A DNA stretch of 64,000 nucleotides from Bacteroidota bacterium (GTDB lineage Bacteria > Bacteroidota > Bacteroidia > Bacteroidales > VadinHA17): assembly GCA_022561875.1 (NCBI GenBank), contig JADFQJ010000006.1:1-64000 (forward strand). Reading direction: 5' to 3'. The first letter of the stretch is position 1. Each line of letters starts with the position of its first letter. Shown here in pieces: positions 48,042 to 56,185 of this stretch. The translations under genes and the position numbers were made by a program. Below the pieces are notes generated by a model that saw nothing but the letters and a program-made list of their open reading frames with translations, was not told the origin of the DNA and ran no database searches.

Positions 48042-48884
48042 TTATATATTGTTTCTTTTAATTGTGTCACTCCATTCTTCCAGTTTGGAAGAAATAAACT
48101 CAATAATCTTTTTGTGTTCTTCTTTACCTGTACCTTGAATGTGCATTGGTTTTTCAAAAGTCATATAAATTGTTTTCTCAGGATAGATAGGCCCAAGTTC
48201 TTTAATGAATTTACCATTTCCCCAAAAGTCGGTTTTAATTGCAACAGGAATTAACTTAACACCTGCTCTGCCAGCCAATTTTACTCCCATTGAATTAAAT
48301 TCATCCGGGATAAAATCAACTTTCCTTGTTTTTTGGGGGAAGATAACAATTGAGGTTCCTTCTTCAAGAAACTTTTTTCCCTGATTCATAACTATAGTAA
48401 GATCTTCTCTTGAATTTGACCTGCTCACCACTATAGGATTTCGTGCACGCATAACCGCACCAAAAACAGGAAAGTTAACAAGACTGTCTTTCACAACAAA
48501 AGTCACTTCCATTTCAGAAGCAATAATACACGGGAATACCATTGTTTCAAGCGTGCTCATGTGGTTGCTGACAAAAACAACAGGGCCGTCACTCTGACGT
48601 ATATTATCTAATCCTTCGATATGAAACCTGCCACTGAACCTTTCGATCAGCTTCAAAACACTATGTGATGAGATTGCCCACGCCTGCCTGTCTAATTTCC
48701 CTTTTACGGCTAATCGGCGGGTTTTAAACACCAGAGATAAAAACCTGATAATAAAAAACAAACTTGAATTCTTAATTAGTCTGTTCGGGAATTTCCCCCG
48801 GGTGCCGGAAGGTGTTAAATATGTATCGGATGGGAAAAGACTTTTCATATAAATGGATGATTGAAAACGTATCACAAGATACAT
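48042..48884 (-). CDS. Lysophospholipid acyltransferase family protein (PlsC-like)
   Basis: The 280-residue protein acylates lysophosphatidic acid or a related acceptor at the inner membrane. The conserved blocks are VFVSNHMSTLET (motif I, NHx4E rather than the common NHx4D), RARNPIVVSRSN (motif II), IVIFPQKTRK (motif III, PQKTR rather than PEGTR) and KLIPVAIKT (motif IV). The altered residues point to a divergent subfamily. A start at the Met at 48848 is equally possible. It stands alone, with a three-way-junction repeat upstream. Confidence 0.85.
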   Translation of the reverse strand: MYLVIRFQSSIYMKSLFPSDTYLTPSGTRGKFPNRLIKNSSLFFIIRFLSLVFKTRRLAVKGKLDRQAWAISSHSVLKLIERFSGRFHIEGLDNIRQSDGPVVFVSNHMSTLETMVFPCIIASEMEVTFVVKDSLVNFPVFGAVMRARNPIVVSRSNSREDLTIVMNQGKKFLEEGTSIVIFPQKTRKVDFIPDEFNSMGVKLAGRAGVKLIPVAIKTDFWGNGKFIKELGPIYPEKTIYMTFEKPMHIQGTGKEEHKKIIEFISSKLEEWSDTIKRNNI

Positions 48885-48930
48885 ATTACAATTAATTAAA
48901 ATAAAAATGTTTAATCTGATATTAGACTAA

Positions 48931-48968
48931 TGAAATATTGCTTCGCAATAAATTTTCGATTTATTTCA
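48931..48968. repeat. Second palindromic three-way-junction element
   Basis: The outer arms TGAAAT (48931-48936) and ATTTCA (48963-48968, continuing CACAGGG to 48973) enclose ATTGC-TTC-GCAAT (48937-48949) and AAAT-TTTTCG-ATTT (48950-48962, counted with overlap). The layout copies the 43608-43659 element with different stems, so pairing appears conserved rather than sequence. It lies between the acyltransferase and DUF2490 genes. Confidence 0.7.
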
Positions 48969-49010
48969 CAGGGTGAATTAAAAAACATAATTATCATTTT
49001 TTCTGAAAAG

Positions 49011-49670
49011 TTACAGTTTAAGCTGATACTTAACTCCGATTATATGATGTAACTCATCTTTGTTATAATAATCTTGCAAAAAATAGAATATTTCCAGCTC
49101 ATTCTTCTTCTTAAATCCGTACTCTATACCAACTTCGTACCTGCCTTTATAAAATGATTTCTCGTTGCTTTTCTGGAATATTTCCCATGAAATATGTGGA
49201 TTAAATTTAAAGTTCTTAATATCGTATTTAGCCTGAAGACGGTACCGGTAGTACGATCTGTTCTCCCTTGTTTCTCCGGAAAAGTCAGTATAATTTGTAT
49301 ATCTTAAACGAAGTTCCAGTTCCAGGCGGTTGATCTCATATTTTGGCTCAGCATCGAATGCAAACCTGTGAAGATATTCGGGTTCATCATTAGTATAATC
49401 TGCGATAAAGCGGTAATATCCACTTAGTTTCAGGAACTTAAAAGGTTTATAATTTAGTCCGCCTTGCAGGATAAGTTCGCTGAATTCCATGAAGTTACTG
49501 AATCTAATCTCAGGATTGATCTCGAGATCCAGATCAGGCAACAGATCAATTTGGAGTTCGAATTCAAATCTTTCATAAGTTTTAGGCTGCTGAGCATGAA
49601 GCAATGTACCTAAAGATAAAAACAAAAAGAATACACCTGTTTGTGCAGTGATACGGAAAAACTCATTCAT
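49011..49670 (-). CDS. DUF2490 family outer-membrane beta-barrel protein
   Basis: The 219-residue exported protein starts with a signal peptide ending near LLHAQ (residue 26). It shows the alternating strands and aromatic residues of a small barrel, including EINPEIRFSNFMEF, RYRLQAKYDI and FNPHISWEIF, and ends in HHIIGVKYQLKL. This matches DUF2490, whose function is unknown. It is transcribed away from the antiporter gene with a 129-bp gap. Confidence 0.85.
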   Translation of the reverse strand: MNEFFRITAQTGVFFLFLSLGTLLHAQQPKTYERFEFELQIDLLPDLDLEINPEIRFSNFMEFSELILQGGLNYKPFKFLKLSGYYRFIADYTNDEPEYLHRFAFDAEPKYEINRLELELRLRYTNYTDFSGETRENRSYYRYRLQAKYDIKNFKFNPHISWEIFQKSNEKSFYKGRYEVGIEYGFKKKNELEIFYFLQDYYNKDELHHIIGVKYQLKL

Positions 49671-49799
49671 TTTATTCCAATTTGAAGCTTCATTAAGAAA
49701 AGTGCAATTTAATTAAAATCTACTTTTTGTGTGCAATCCTTAATTATTGAACTGAAATTCCAATCAATTTGCTATTTTGTCGAAAAATTTTGACAGGCC

Positions 49800-52736
49800 A
49801 TGAAAATAAAACATTACTTTTTGCAAAAAGTTCTTTTCCTGGGTACAATTTTTATCTGTTGGTTTGGGGTATATTCTGTCCTTGGGCAGCCACAAAACGA
49901 ATCTCATCAGGACAAAATAGAAGTAATCCGGCATGAAAACGAACAAGCGCCGGAGCAAGAGCATGCTGAAGAGCACGGAAGCAATATGTCACCCCTGTTT
50001 TTTGTGATCCTTGCGTTGATAATCGGCGCTGCTACGCGGCATGGATTAAGAAAAAGCCCATTACCTTTTACTGTTAGCTTACTTCTTATTGGCTTAGGGC
50101 TTGGCGTTGCAGCACGCGTTGGCTGGTTTGATACATGGTCTTTCGGATCGGTTCATATTAATATTAGGTTTCTAAACAACGCGGTGGAATGGGCGGGTAA
50201 CATTGATCCGCATGTCATCCTATTCGTTTTTTTGCCTACCCTGATCTTTGAAGCCGCGTTTGCAATGGATGTTCATACATTCAAAAAATCAGTTGGTAAC
50301 GCGTCGATACTTGCTATACCGGGCATTCTAGTTGCCATGGTTCTTACCGCTGCGCTTGCAATAGGACTTGATTTGGCGGGAATAGGGTTATCAGGATGGG
50401 GTTGGCCAATAGCTCTGATGTTCGGCGCTGTTATAAGCGCTACAGATCCGATAGCAGTGGTATCTCTTCTGAAAGATTTGGGAGCAAGCAAGAAACTCGG
50501 GACCCTTATTGAGAGTGAATCATTGCTTAATGATGGTACAGCCATCGTTTTGTTCATGGTTTTTTTAGCAGGTATAACAGGTGAAGCTACCGGAACTTCA
50601 CCCATCGTTGAATTCTTTAGAGTAGCGTTGGGAGGCATCCTGGTTGGGATTTTGATCGGGAGTATTACTATTAGCTGGGTAAGAAGAGTATTCAATGATG
50701 CCCTGGTTGAAATAAGTGTGATCATTGCAGCTGCATATCTGACTTTTTATGTCTGTGAACGTTTTTTCCATGTTTCCGGTGTACTTGGTTTGGTAACACT
50801 AGGCCTGGCAATGGCAAGTATAGGCAGGACAAGAATAAGCCCGGAAGTAGAACATTTCCTTCATGAATTCTGGGAACTGGCGGCTTTTATTGCAAATACC
50901 CTCATTTTCCTGATTGTTGGTGTAGTTATTTCCCTTAGAGTGGTTTTTTCCGGTAAAGATTTTCTGATCCTTGGAATAATTTATGTTGGGATACACATCA
51001 TACGGGCTATTGTAATAGCTATGTTCTTCCCGGTGATGAAACGAACGGGGTACGGATTATCCAGAAAAGATTCTTATGTATTATGGTGGGGCGCACTGCG
51101 CGGCGCCATAGGGTTGGCGCTTGCACTTATTGTTGCAAACGAGAAAGCTATCCCGGAAGAGATCAGGAATCAGTTCCTTTTTCTAACAGCCGGAATTGTT
51201 ACTCTTACTTTGCTGGTAAATGCAACAACTATAGGATTTCTTGTTGACAAACTGGGTTTAACGAAAATATCTCCTGCAAAAGCGCTAATGCTGTCAAATG
51301 CTAACCAGTACCTGCGACAGAGCACGGAAAATACAATTGCAAAGTTGAAAGAGGACAGGTTTATGGGCAGGGCAAACTGGAAAGCGGTAAAGGATTATCT
51401 GCCAATAGAGGAAGAGAGGTTTGATGAACAGGACCTGGAAATTGAGACAATTGCAGAAATCCGCAGACGGGTATTGGAAAAAGAGAAAAGTGCTTACTGG
51501 CACCAGTTCAGGGACGGGTTACTGGGACCTGTTTCTGTCAGAAGACTATCAGATGGCATCAGTGATATACTGGATGCCGGTGGAATGATTTCGCTTTCAG
51601 AAAGAAAGGACCTGGAGGAGTCCTGGAAAACCCCCAAATTGCTTAACAAAATGCAATCTCTGCCTGTCATCGGGAAACTTGCAAAACGGGAATTCTTTGA
51701 AAGACTGGCTATTAGTTATGACAGTGCCAGGGGATTTGTTGAAGCACAGGAAGAAGCATTGAAACTGATCGAAAGTATGGGAAGACAATTGAAAGCAGAT
51801 ACTTTAAATAAAAACAAGAAGGAAGAAGAAGAAACTCTCGAAATTATCGAAGAGGAAATCAATGAGAACAAGATACATGGACAAACATTCCTTCGAAACC
51901 TGAGAAAAGGTTTCCCGGAAATATACACAGCCGTAGCTACCCGTCAGGCAATACGGTCTATGCTGAACTATGAAAGGAGGACAGTTGAACGACTGCAGAA
52001 AAATGGCAGGCTCGAAAGTGATGAGGCAAAAAAAATGATTTCTAAAATTGAAGAAAGGATGAAAAGATTAATGGATTCACCTCCATCAGTTGATTTACCC
52101 GATGCAATTGAATTATTGAAAGATGTATCCTGGCTGCAGGGTATTGAGCAAAAGACTATGGATATGGTTGTCAGGCTTTTCCAAACAAGGGTTTTTTCTG
52201 TTGGAGATAAAATAATCAGGGAAAGCGGACATAGTGACGGGTTTTTCTTTATAGCACGTGGTACGGTAAAGGTAACTCATAAGAAAAAAGTATTGGATGT
52301 TCTCAGTCAGGGAAGTTTTATCGGTGAAATGGCAGGTTTAACAGGTTTGCCCAGAACAGCAGAAGTAAGTGCAGAATCTCCTGTAACTGTACTCTGGATG
52401 TCTTCCTCTCAAATGAAAGATATAATAAAGGAGTCATCGACACTGGAGAAACGACTTTGGAGGATTGGTGGATTCCGGCTGGCTGAAAACCTGCTACGTG
52501 AGATTGAACCATATAGTTACTGGCGGCAATCTCAATTAAGAGAGCTTCTGGAAAAGGGGAAAGTAGTCAATCCTGGGGAAGAAAAGGATGTCATATTAAA
52601 AGATAAGCTGGTAATACTTTTGACAGGGAAAGCAATACCTCTTGAACAGGAGAAAAAAACATATATAGCACCGGCACTTGTTGAGAATGCCGACCAGGTA
52701 GAATTTGGAAAAAATTGCAGGATATTTGTCTGTTAA
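49800..52736 (+). CDS. CPA1-type Na+/H+ antiporter fused to a cyclic-nucleotide-binding-like domain
   Basis: The 978-residue protein exchanges cations for protons across the inner membrane. After a hydrophobic N-terminus (residues 1-29), about twelve helices span residues 60-470. The ATDP motif (GAVISATDPIAVVSLL) and ND motif (ESLLNDGTAIVLF) are the transport-site residues of the NHE/NhaP family. A large cytoplasmic part follows, with a coiled region (about 600-760) and a cyclic-nucleotide-binding-like fold (about 775-890; GSFIGEMAGLTGLPRTAEV). Plant SOS1-type antiporters and a few bacterial ones share this layout. Regulation by a cyclic nucleotide is inferred from the fold alone; the pocket has Gly-Glu and Arg. 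Confidence 0.93.
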   Translation: MKIKHYFLQKVLFLGTIFICWFGVYSVLGQPQNESHQDKIEVIRHENEQAPEQEHAEEHGSNMSPLFFVILALIIGAATRHGLRKSPLPFTVSLLLIGLGLGVAARVGWFDTWSFGSVHINIRFLNNAVEWAGNIDPHVILFVFLPTLIFEAAFAMDVHTFKKSVGNASILAIPGILVAMVLTAALAIGLDLAGIGLSGWGWPIALMFGAVISATDPIAVVSLLKDLGASKKLGTLIESESLLNDGTAIVLFMVFLAGITGEATGTSPIVEFFRVALGGILVGILIGSITISWVRRVFNDALVEISVIIAAAYLTFYVCERFFHVSGVLGLVTLGLAMASIGRTRISPEVEHFLHEFWELAAFIANTLIFLIVGVVISLRVVFSGKDFLILGIIYVGIHIIRAIVIAMFFPVMKRTGYGLSRKDSYVLWWGALRGAIGLALALIVANEKAIPEEIRNQFLFLTAGIVTLTLLVNATTIGFLVDKLGLTKISPAKALMLSNANQYLRQSTENTIAKLKEDRFMGRANWKAVKDYLPIEEERFDEQDLEIETIAEIRRRVLEKEKSAYWHQFRDGLLGPVSVRRLSDGISDILDAGGMISLSERKDLEESWKTPKLLNKMQSLPVIGKLAKREFFERLAISYDSARGFVEAQEEALKLIESMGRQLKADTLNKNKKEEEETLEIIEEEINENKIHGQTFLRNLRKGFPEIYTAVATRQAIRSMLNYERRTVERLQKNGRLESDEAKKMISKIEERMKRLMDSPPSVDLPDAIELLKDVSWLQGIEQKTMDMVVRLFQTRVFSVGDKIIRESGHSDGFFFIARGTVKVTHKKKVLDVLSQGSFIGEMAGLTGLPRTAEVSAESPVTVLWMSSSQMKDIIKESSTLEKRLWRIGGFRLAENLLREIEPYSYWRQSQLRELLEKGKVVNPGEEKDVILKDKLVILLTGKAIPLEQEKKTYIAPALVENADQVEFGKNCRIFVC

Positions 52737-52784
52737 CCCGGTTTTCTCCTCCTCACAGGCATGGTCGTACACCTCGCGCCATTA

Positions 52785-52817
52785 ACTCGTAACCCGACTC
52801 CGAGTCGGGTTACGAGT
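52785..52817. repeat. Perfect 33-bp palindrome
   Basis: ACTCGTAACCCGACTC (52785-52800), one central C, then its exact reverse complement (52802-52817). It lies between the antiporter and the convergent RDD gene, so it may act as a terminator-like hairpin, but there is no T-run. Related words (AACCCGTAACTCGTA) occur at 58662-58676. Confidence 0.9.
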
Positions 52818-52866
52818 ATAAAGCAATAAGAAATGGGATCAGTAAGCTTCCCTTGTATGACAGCAA

Positions 52867-53364
52867 TTAAGTCCTGATCACCAGGCAGCCTGCTATCATA
52901 TCATGCAGAGCCTGTTTTTTCTCGGTGAGCCCGGCCAGAATATAACCGATCATAAATATCATTCCGGATATGATCTTTCCAAAATAGCGGCCAGTTGCTC
53001 TCCCGAACGATATCCTGTTTCCCTCCATGTCAGTGACTTTCAGACCAAGCGCCATCTTACCCAGAGTTGCCTGTTGCCTGGATGATTCCATCAGGGCAAA
53101 GTAAAGCCAGCTGACAGCTGTTAATGTAATGATAAGTAATAACACTATTCCTGCAATGCCTGCTATACCCATGAAAGTTGATTCTTCGCATTTATCCAGA
53201 TCGGAAAGGGCGATACCGGAGAAAATGATTGTACCGATAAACGGTAGTGCGATAACAAAACTTATTACGCTAAGGAGTATATCATCAATGAGATAGGCGA
53301 CGAAGCGTAACCAGAAACCGGCATATCTTACCTGACCGGTGTTTTCAGATTCGAGTACTTCCAT
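52867..53364 (-). CDS. RDD family membrane protein
   Basis: The 165-residue protein belongs to the RDD family. It starts with RYAGFWLRFVAYLIDDILLSV (Arg and Asp pair of the name), has three hydrophobic segments (about 25-48, 70-92, 132-148) and the QQATLGKMALGLKVTD and KKQALHDMIAGCLVI motifs. The family is linked in some bacteria to sodium/proton transport, which would suit its place next to the antiporter; this is inference from position. It is convergent to that gene, so not in the same operon. Confidence 0.9.
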   Translation of the reverse strand: MEVLESENTGQVRYAGFWLRFVAYLIDDILLSVISFVIALPFIGTIIFSGIALSDLDKCEESTFMGIAGIAGIVLLLIITLTAVSWLYFALMESSRQQATLGKMALGLKVTDMEGNRISFGRATGRYFGKIISGMIFMIGYILAGLTEKKQALHDMIAGCLVIRT

Positions 53365-53428
53365 AATAGTTTTATATTGTTTGGACTAAAATTACAAAAA
53401 ATATTCGATTTATGTTTTTCAACCAGTA

Positions 53429-55825
53429 CTAAAAGTATATCTTATATTGTATCACCGGGAAAAAACCAAGCTGATATACAAGTTCTACTGTCTGGGTCTC
53501 AGAATCATAAAACTGCATAAGTGGATTCTTATGATTAGTAACATTTTCAATATATAACAGCCATTCCTGCGCTACTTTTTTTGAGTTTTTTCTGTAACCG
53601 AGTTTAATATCGGTTTTTAAATAGTTTGAAAATTTTTTGCCGAACGCTTCGTTTTCTTTGTAAATCATATCATAGTAAGAATTACTATTTTTGGCTATTG
53701 TCGCTTCTAAATCTACAGGAGTATAACGTCTTCCTCCTGCCCAGGTAATTGTCAGATCAAAAAACAATACCGACCGGCTGTTCAGATTGAATTCTTTTCC
53801 GACCAGGGAATTGAATACAAAATTTCCGTTAAATGCAGTATTTCTTTCAATTCCATCACTACCCGTGTACTTTGACTCAAACACTGAAAGGGTGAACAAA
53901 TAATAATAATTATTACTGAAAAATTTCTCCAGGGTAAACTCAAGGCCATAGTTTTTCCCTGTTCCATTATTCACAAGGCTGTCTAACGTTTCAACTCCAA
54001 ACGAGGCGCCGGTGTTTAGCATACTGTATGTGCTTTCTTTCACTTCAACAGGAACATCAAACAATTTTTGGTAATACGTTTCGGCTTTCAGTCTTAAGTT
54101 TTCATTAATGATATAATCATACCCAAGAACAACATGATGCGCTTTTGTAGAGGCAAGTTCAGAATTTGTTTGAATATATGAATTGTCTGATAGTCGGGTT
54201 TCCAGGAAAATGGAAGATAGTTGCTGTATTCTATTGTGAAAACCGTACCCGGCATTAAGTTTCATAGCATCATTAAGTTTCCATTGCATGCCAAACCTGG
54301 GCTCAACAGATACCTGTCCATTATGATCAAAGTACATTAAATGAACTCCCGGAATTATATGAAATCTTTCATTGAATTTAAATAACCATTGATTATACAG
54401 CCTGTATAAAAACACTCCATCGGAAAGAGTCTTCTTGATATTTGTAATATATCTGTAGTCATCAATTGAAGAAGAAAACACTTTAGAGTTTAGATCAAAC
54501 CCCATACGGTCAATTATCGCGCCTGTTATGAAGGATAATCGTGGGTCGATCTTCCTGTTAAGCATAAAAATATACGACAGCTTTATTACTGAAGACTGAT
54601 CGCTGTAAAACTTAAATGGGTTATTGTCAATATCCAGTGTATCAAGCTGTGTCCACCCTTTCTCATATAATAAAGATATTGTGTGCTTTGAATAGGTTTT
54701 CGGATTATGTACCTGTGAATATGATATAGCGCTAAAACCCAGATCAGATCCGTTATATATATCCTGATCGCCAGGTGAATAGATATTATCACCTTCCTCG
54801 TTGGATGCTTTAATTGCAATATGGCTGGTCCCTCCCAATCCAAAAAATGAAATTTTCCCTTTTTTCAGAGGAAATACGAGTTTATATGCAATATCCTGGT
54901 AGTAGGGGATACCACCTCCTGTACCGATGTCTAATCCAAGTTCTTTCATTAATCCTAAGGTGGAGTACCGGTAGTTGGCAATAAACGAACTTCTGTTCTT
55001 TTTACTGAATGGACCTTCAGTGCCAAGTTCAAATCCGTTAAAACCAATTTGTCCGAGGAACTCATATTTTTCATTATTACCTGATTTCAATTTCAGGTCA
55101 AACACACCTGACAAGGCATTTCCATATTGTGCGGGAAAGGCTCCTGTAAAAAAATCGGAGTTTCTGAGGTTGTGATTATTGAGCATCCCGACAGGACCTC
55201 CGGTTGTTCCCTGTTGGGCAAAATGATTCGGGTTTCCTATATCAACCCCTTCAAGTTTCCATAACAGCCCGGCAGGACTATTTCCCCTGATAATTATATC
55301 ATTTCTCTGATCATTGGCGCCTGATACACCGGCATAGTTCATTGCCATTCTTGCCACATCGCCACGACTGCCGGCATATTTTTCGGTTTCCTCTATTGTA
55401 AAAGCGCGGGCACTTATGGCTGCCATTTTATTTATAGGTTGTTCCTTCGACTTGTGAGCAACCACAACAACTTCTTCGGCAGTGAAAGCTTTTTCCTCCA
55501 TCTCGAGATAGAGATTTATTTCTTTCGCGGAAGTTACAATCAGGTTATTTATGGTGATGGGGTTATAACCGAGGAATCTAATCTGTATGGTTCTCCGCCC
55601 GATTGGTACTTCTTCGAGTCTGAAATTTCCATTAGCATCTGAAGATGTACCGGTTAGTGTTTCTGCGTCAAGCAAGACAACTGAAGCCCCGGGCAGGGGG
55701 CTTTTCGAATGTTTATCTACCACCACACCCCTGATTGTTTGAGTAAGCTGCTCCTGGGAAAAGAGGTTTCCGGGAATTAAAATGTAAAAAAGCAGTGAGG
55801 AAAATAATAATCTGCGAATAATCAT
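53429..55825 (-). CDS. TonB-dependent outer-membrane receptor with carboxypeptidase-regulatory domain
   Basis: The 798-residue receptor imports an unknown ligand using TonB. A signal peptide (1-23, LFSQ) precedes a carboxypeptidase D-like domain (IRGVVVDKHSKSPLPGASV, residues 32-110). The plug follows (RMAMNYAGVSGANDQRNDIIIRGNSPAGLLWKLEGVDIGNPNHF, about 155-200) and then the barrel. The TonB box region lies just before the plug (EEVVVVAHK). It is not next to a SusD gene, so it is a stand-alone receptor, perhaps for a metal chelate or peptide. The last residues VIQYKIYF fit a barrel terminus. Confidence 0.93.
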   Translation of the reverse strand: MIIRRLLFSSLLFYILIPGNLFSQEQLTQTIRGVVVDKHSKSPLPGASVVLLDAETLTGTSSDANGNFRLEEVPIGRRTIQIRFLGYNPITINNLIVTSAKEINLYLEMEEKAFTAEEVVVVAHKSKEQPINKMAAISARAFTIEETEKYAGSRGDVARMAMNYAGVSGANDQRNDIIIRGNSPAGLLWKLEGVDIGNPNHFAQQGTTGGPVGMLNNHNLRNSDFFTGAFPAQYGNALSGVFDLKLKSGNNEKYEFLGQIGFNGFELGTEGPFSKKNRSSFIANYRYSTLGLMKELGLDIGTGGGIPYYQDIAYKLVFPLKKGKISFFGLGGTSHIAIKASNEEGDNIYSPGDQDIYNGSDLGFSAISYSQVHNPKTYSKHTISLLYEKGWTQLDTLDIDNNPFKFYSDQSSVIKLSYIFMLNRKIDPRLSFITGAIIDRMGFDLNSKVFSSSIDDYRYITNIKKTLSDGVFLYRLYNQWLFKFNERFHIIPGVHLMYFDHNGQVSVEPRFGMQWKLNDAMKLNAGYGFHNRIQQLSSIFLETRLSDNSYIQTNSELASTKAHHVVLGYDYIINENLRLKAETYYQKLFDVPVEVKESTYSMLNTGASFGVETLDSLVNNGTGKNYGLEFTLEKFFSNNYYYLFTLSVFESKYTGSDGIERNTAFNGNFVFNSLVGKEFNLNSRSVLFFDLTITWAGGRRYTPVDLEATIAKNSNSYYDMIYKENEAFGKKFSNYLKTDIKLGYRKNSKKVAQEWLLYIENVTNHKNPLMQFYDSETQTVELVYQLGFFPVIQYKIYF

Positions 55826-56185
55826 AATAATGAAATGATTATCAAAAGTGTTTAGTTTCCTGTTATTATAAAAATTGCATTTACAAAAGCAAATATAATA
55901 TGAATATAGCGTTTACAAATAATGAATATAATAGTATCTGATTTTGTTTATGAAGAATAATGATAAACTAAAGAGAAATCTCTATTGATTTTTCTCTGCT
56001 TATAGAATGATTGGAAAGACACCCATTCATCCAATATTCCAATATTCCATTCTTCCCGTTTTTTATAATAAAGTATGCATCATCCGGAAAAAACAGGATT
56101 ACCATAAAATATTACCTGCAAAAACCTGTTTATTATACAATATTTTTTTAGATTTGATCTATATCATTTTTTTGTGTATGCGTGT
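55826..56185. other. AT-rich divergent intergenic stretch
   Basis: These 360 bp separate the receptor (minus) and the helicase (plus). I see no gene and no clear promoter match; the DNA is very AT-rich. The GTG frame upstream of the helicase ATG is ignored. Confidence 0.6.
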
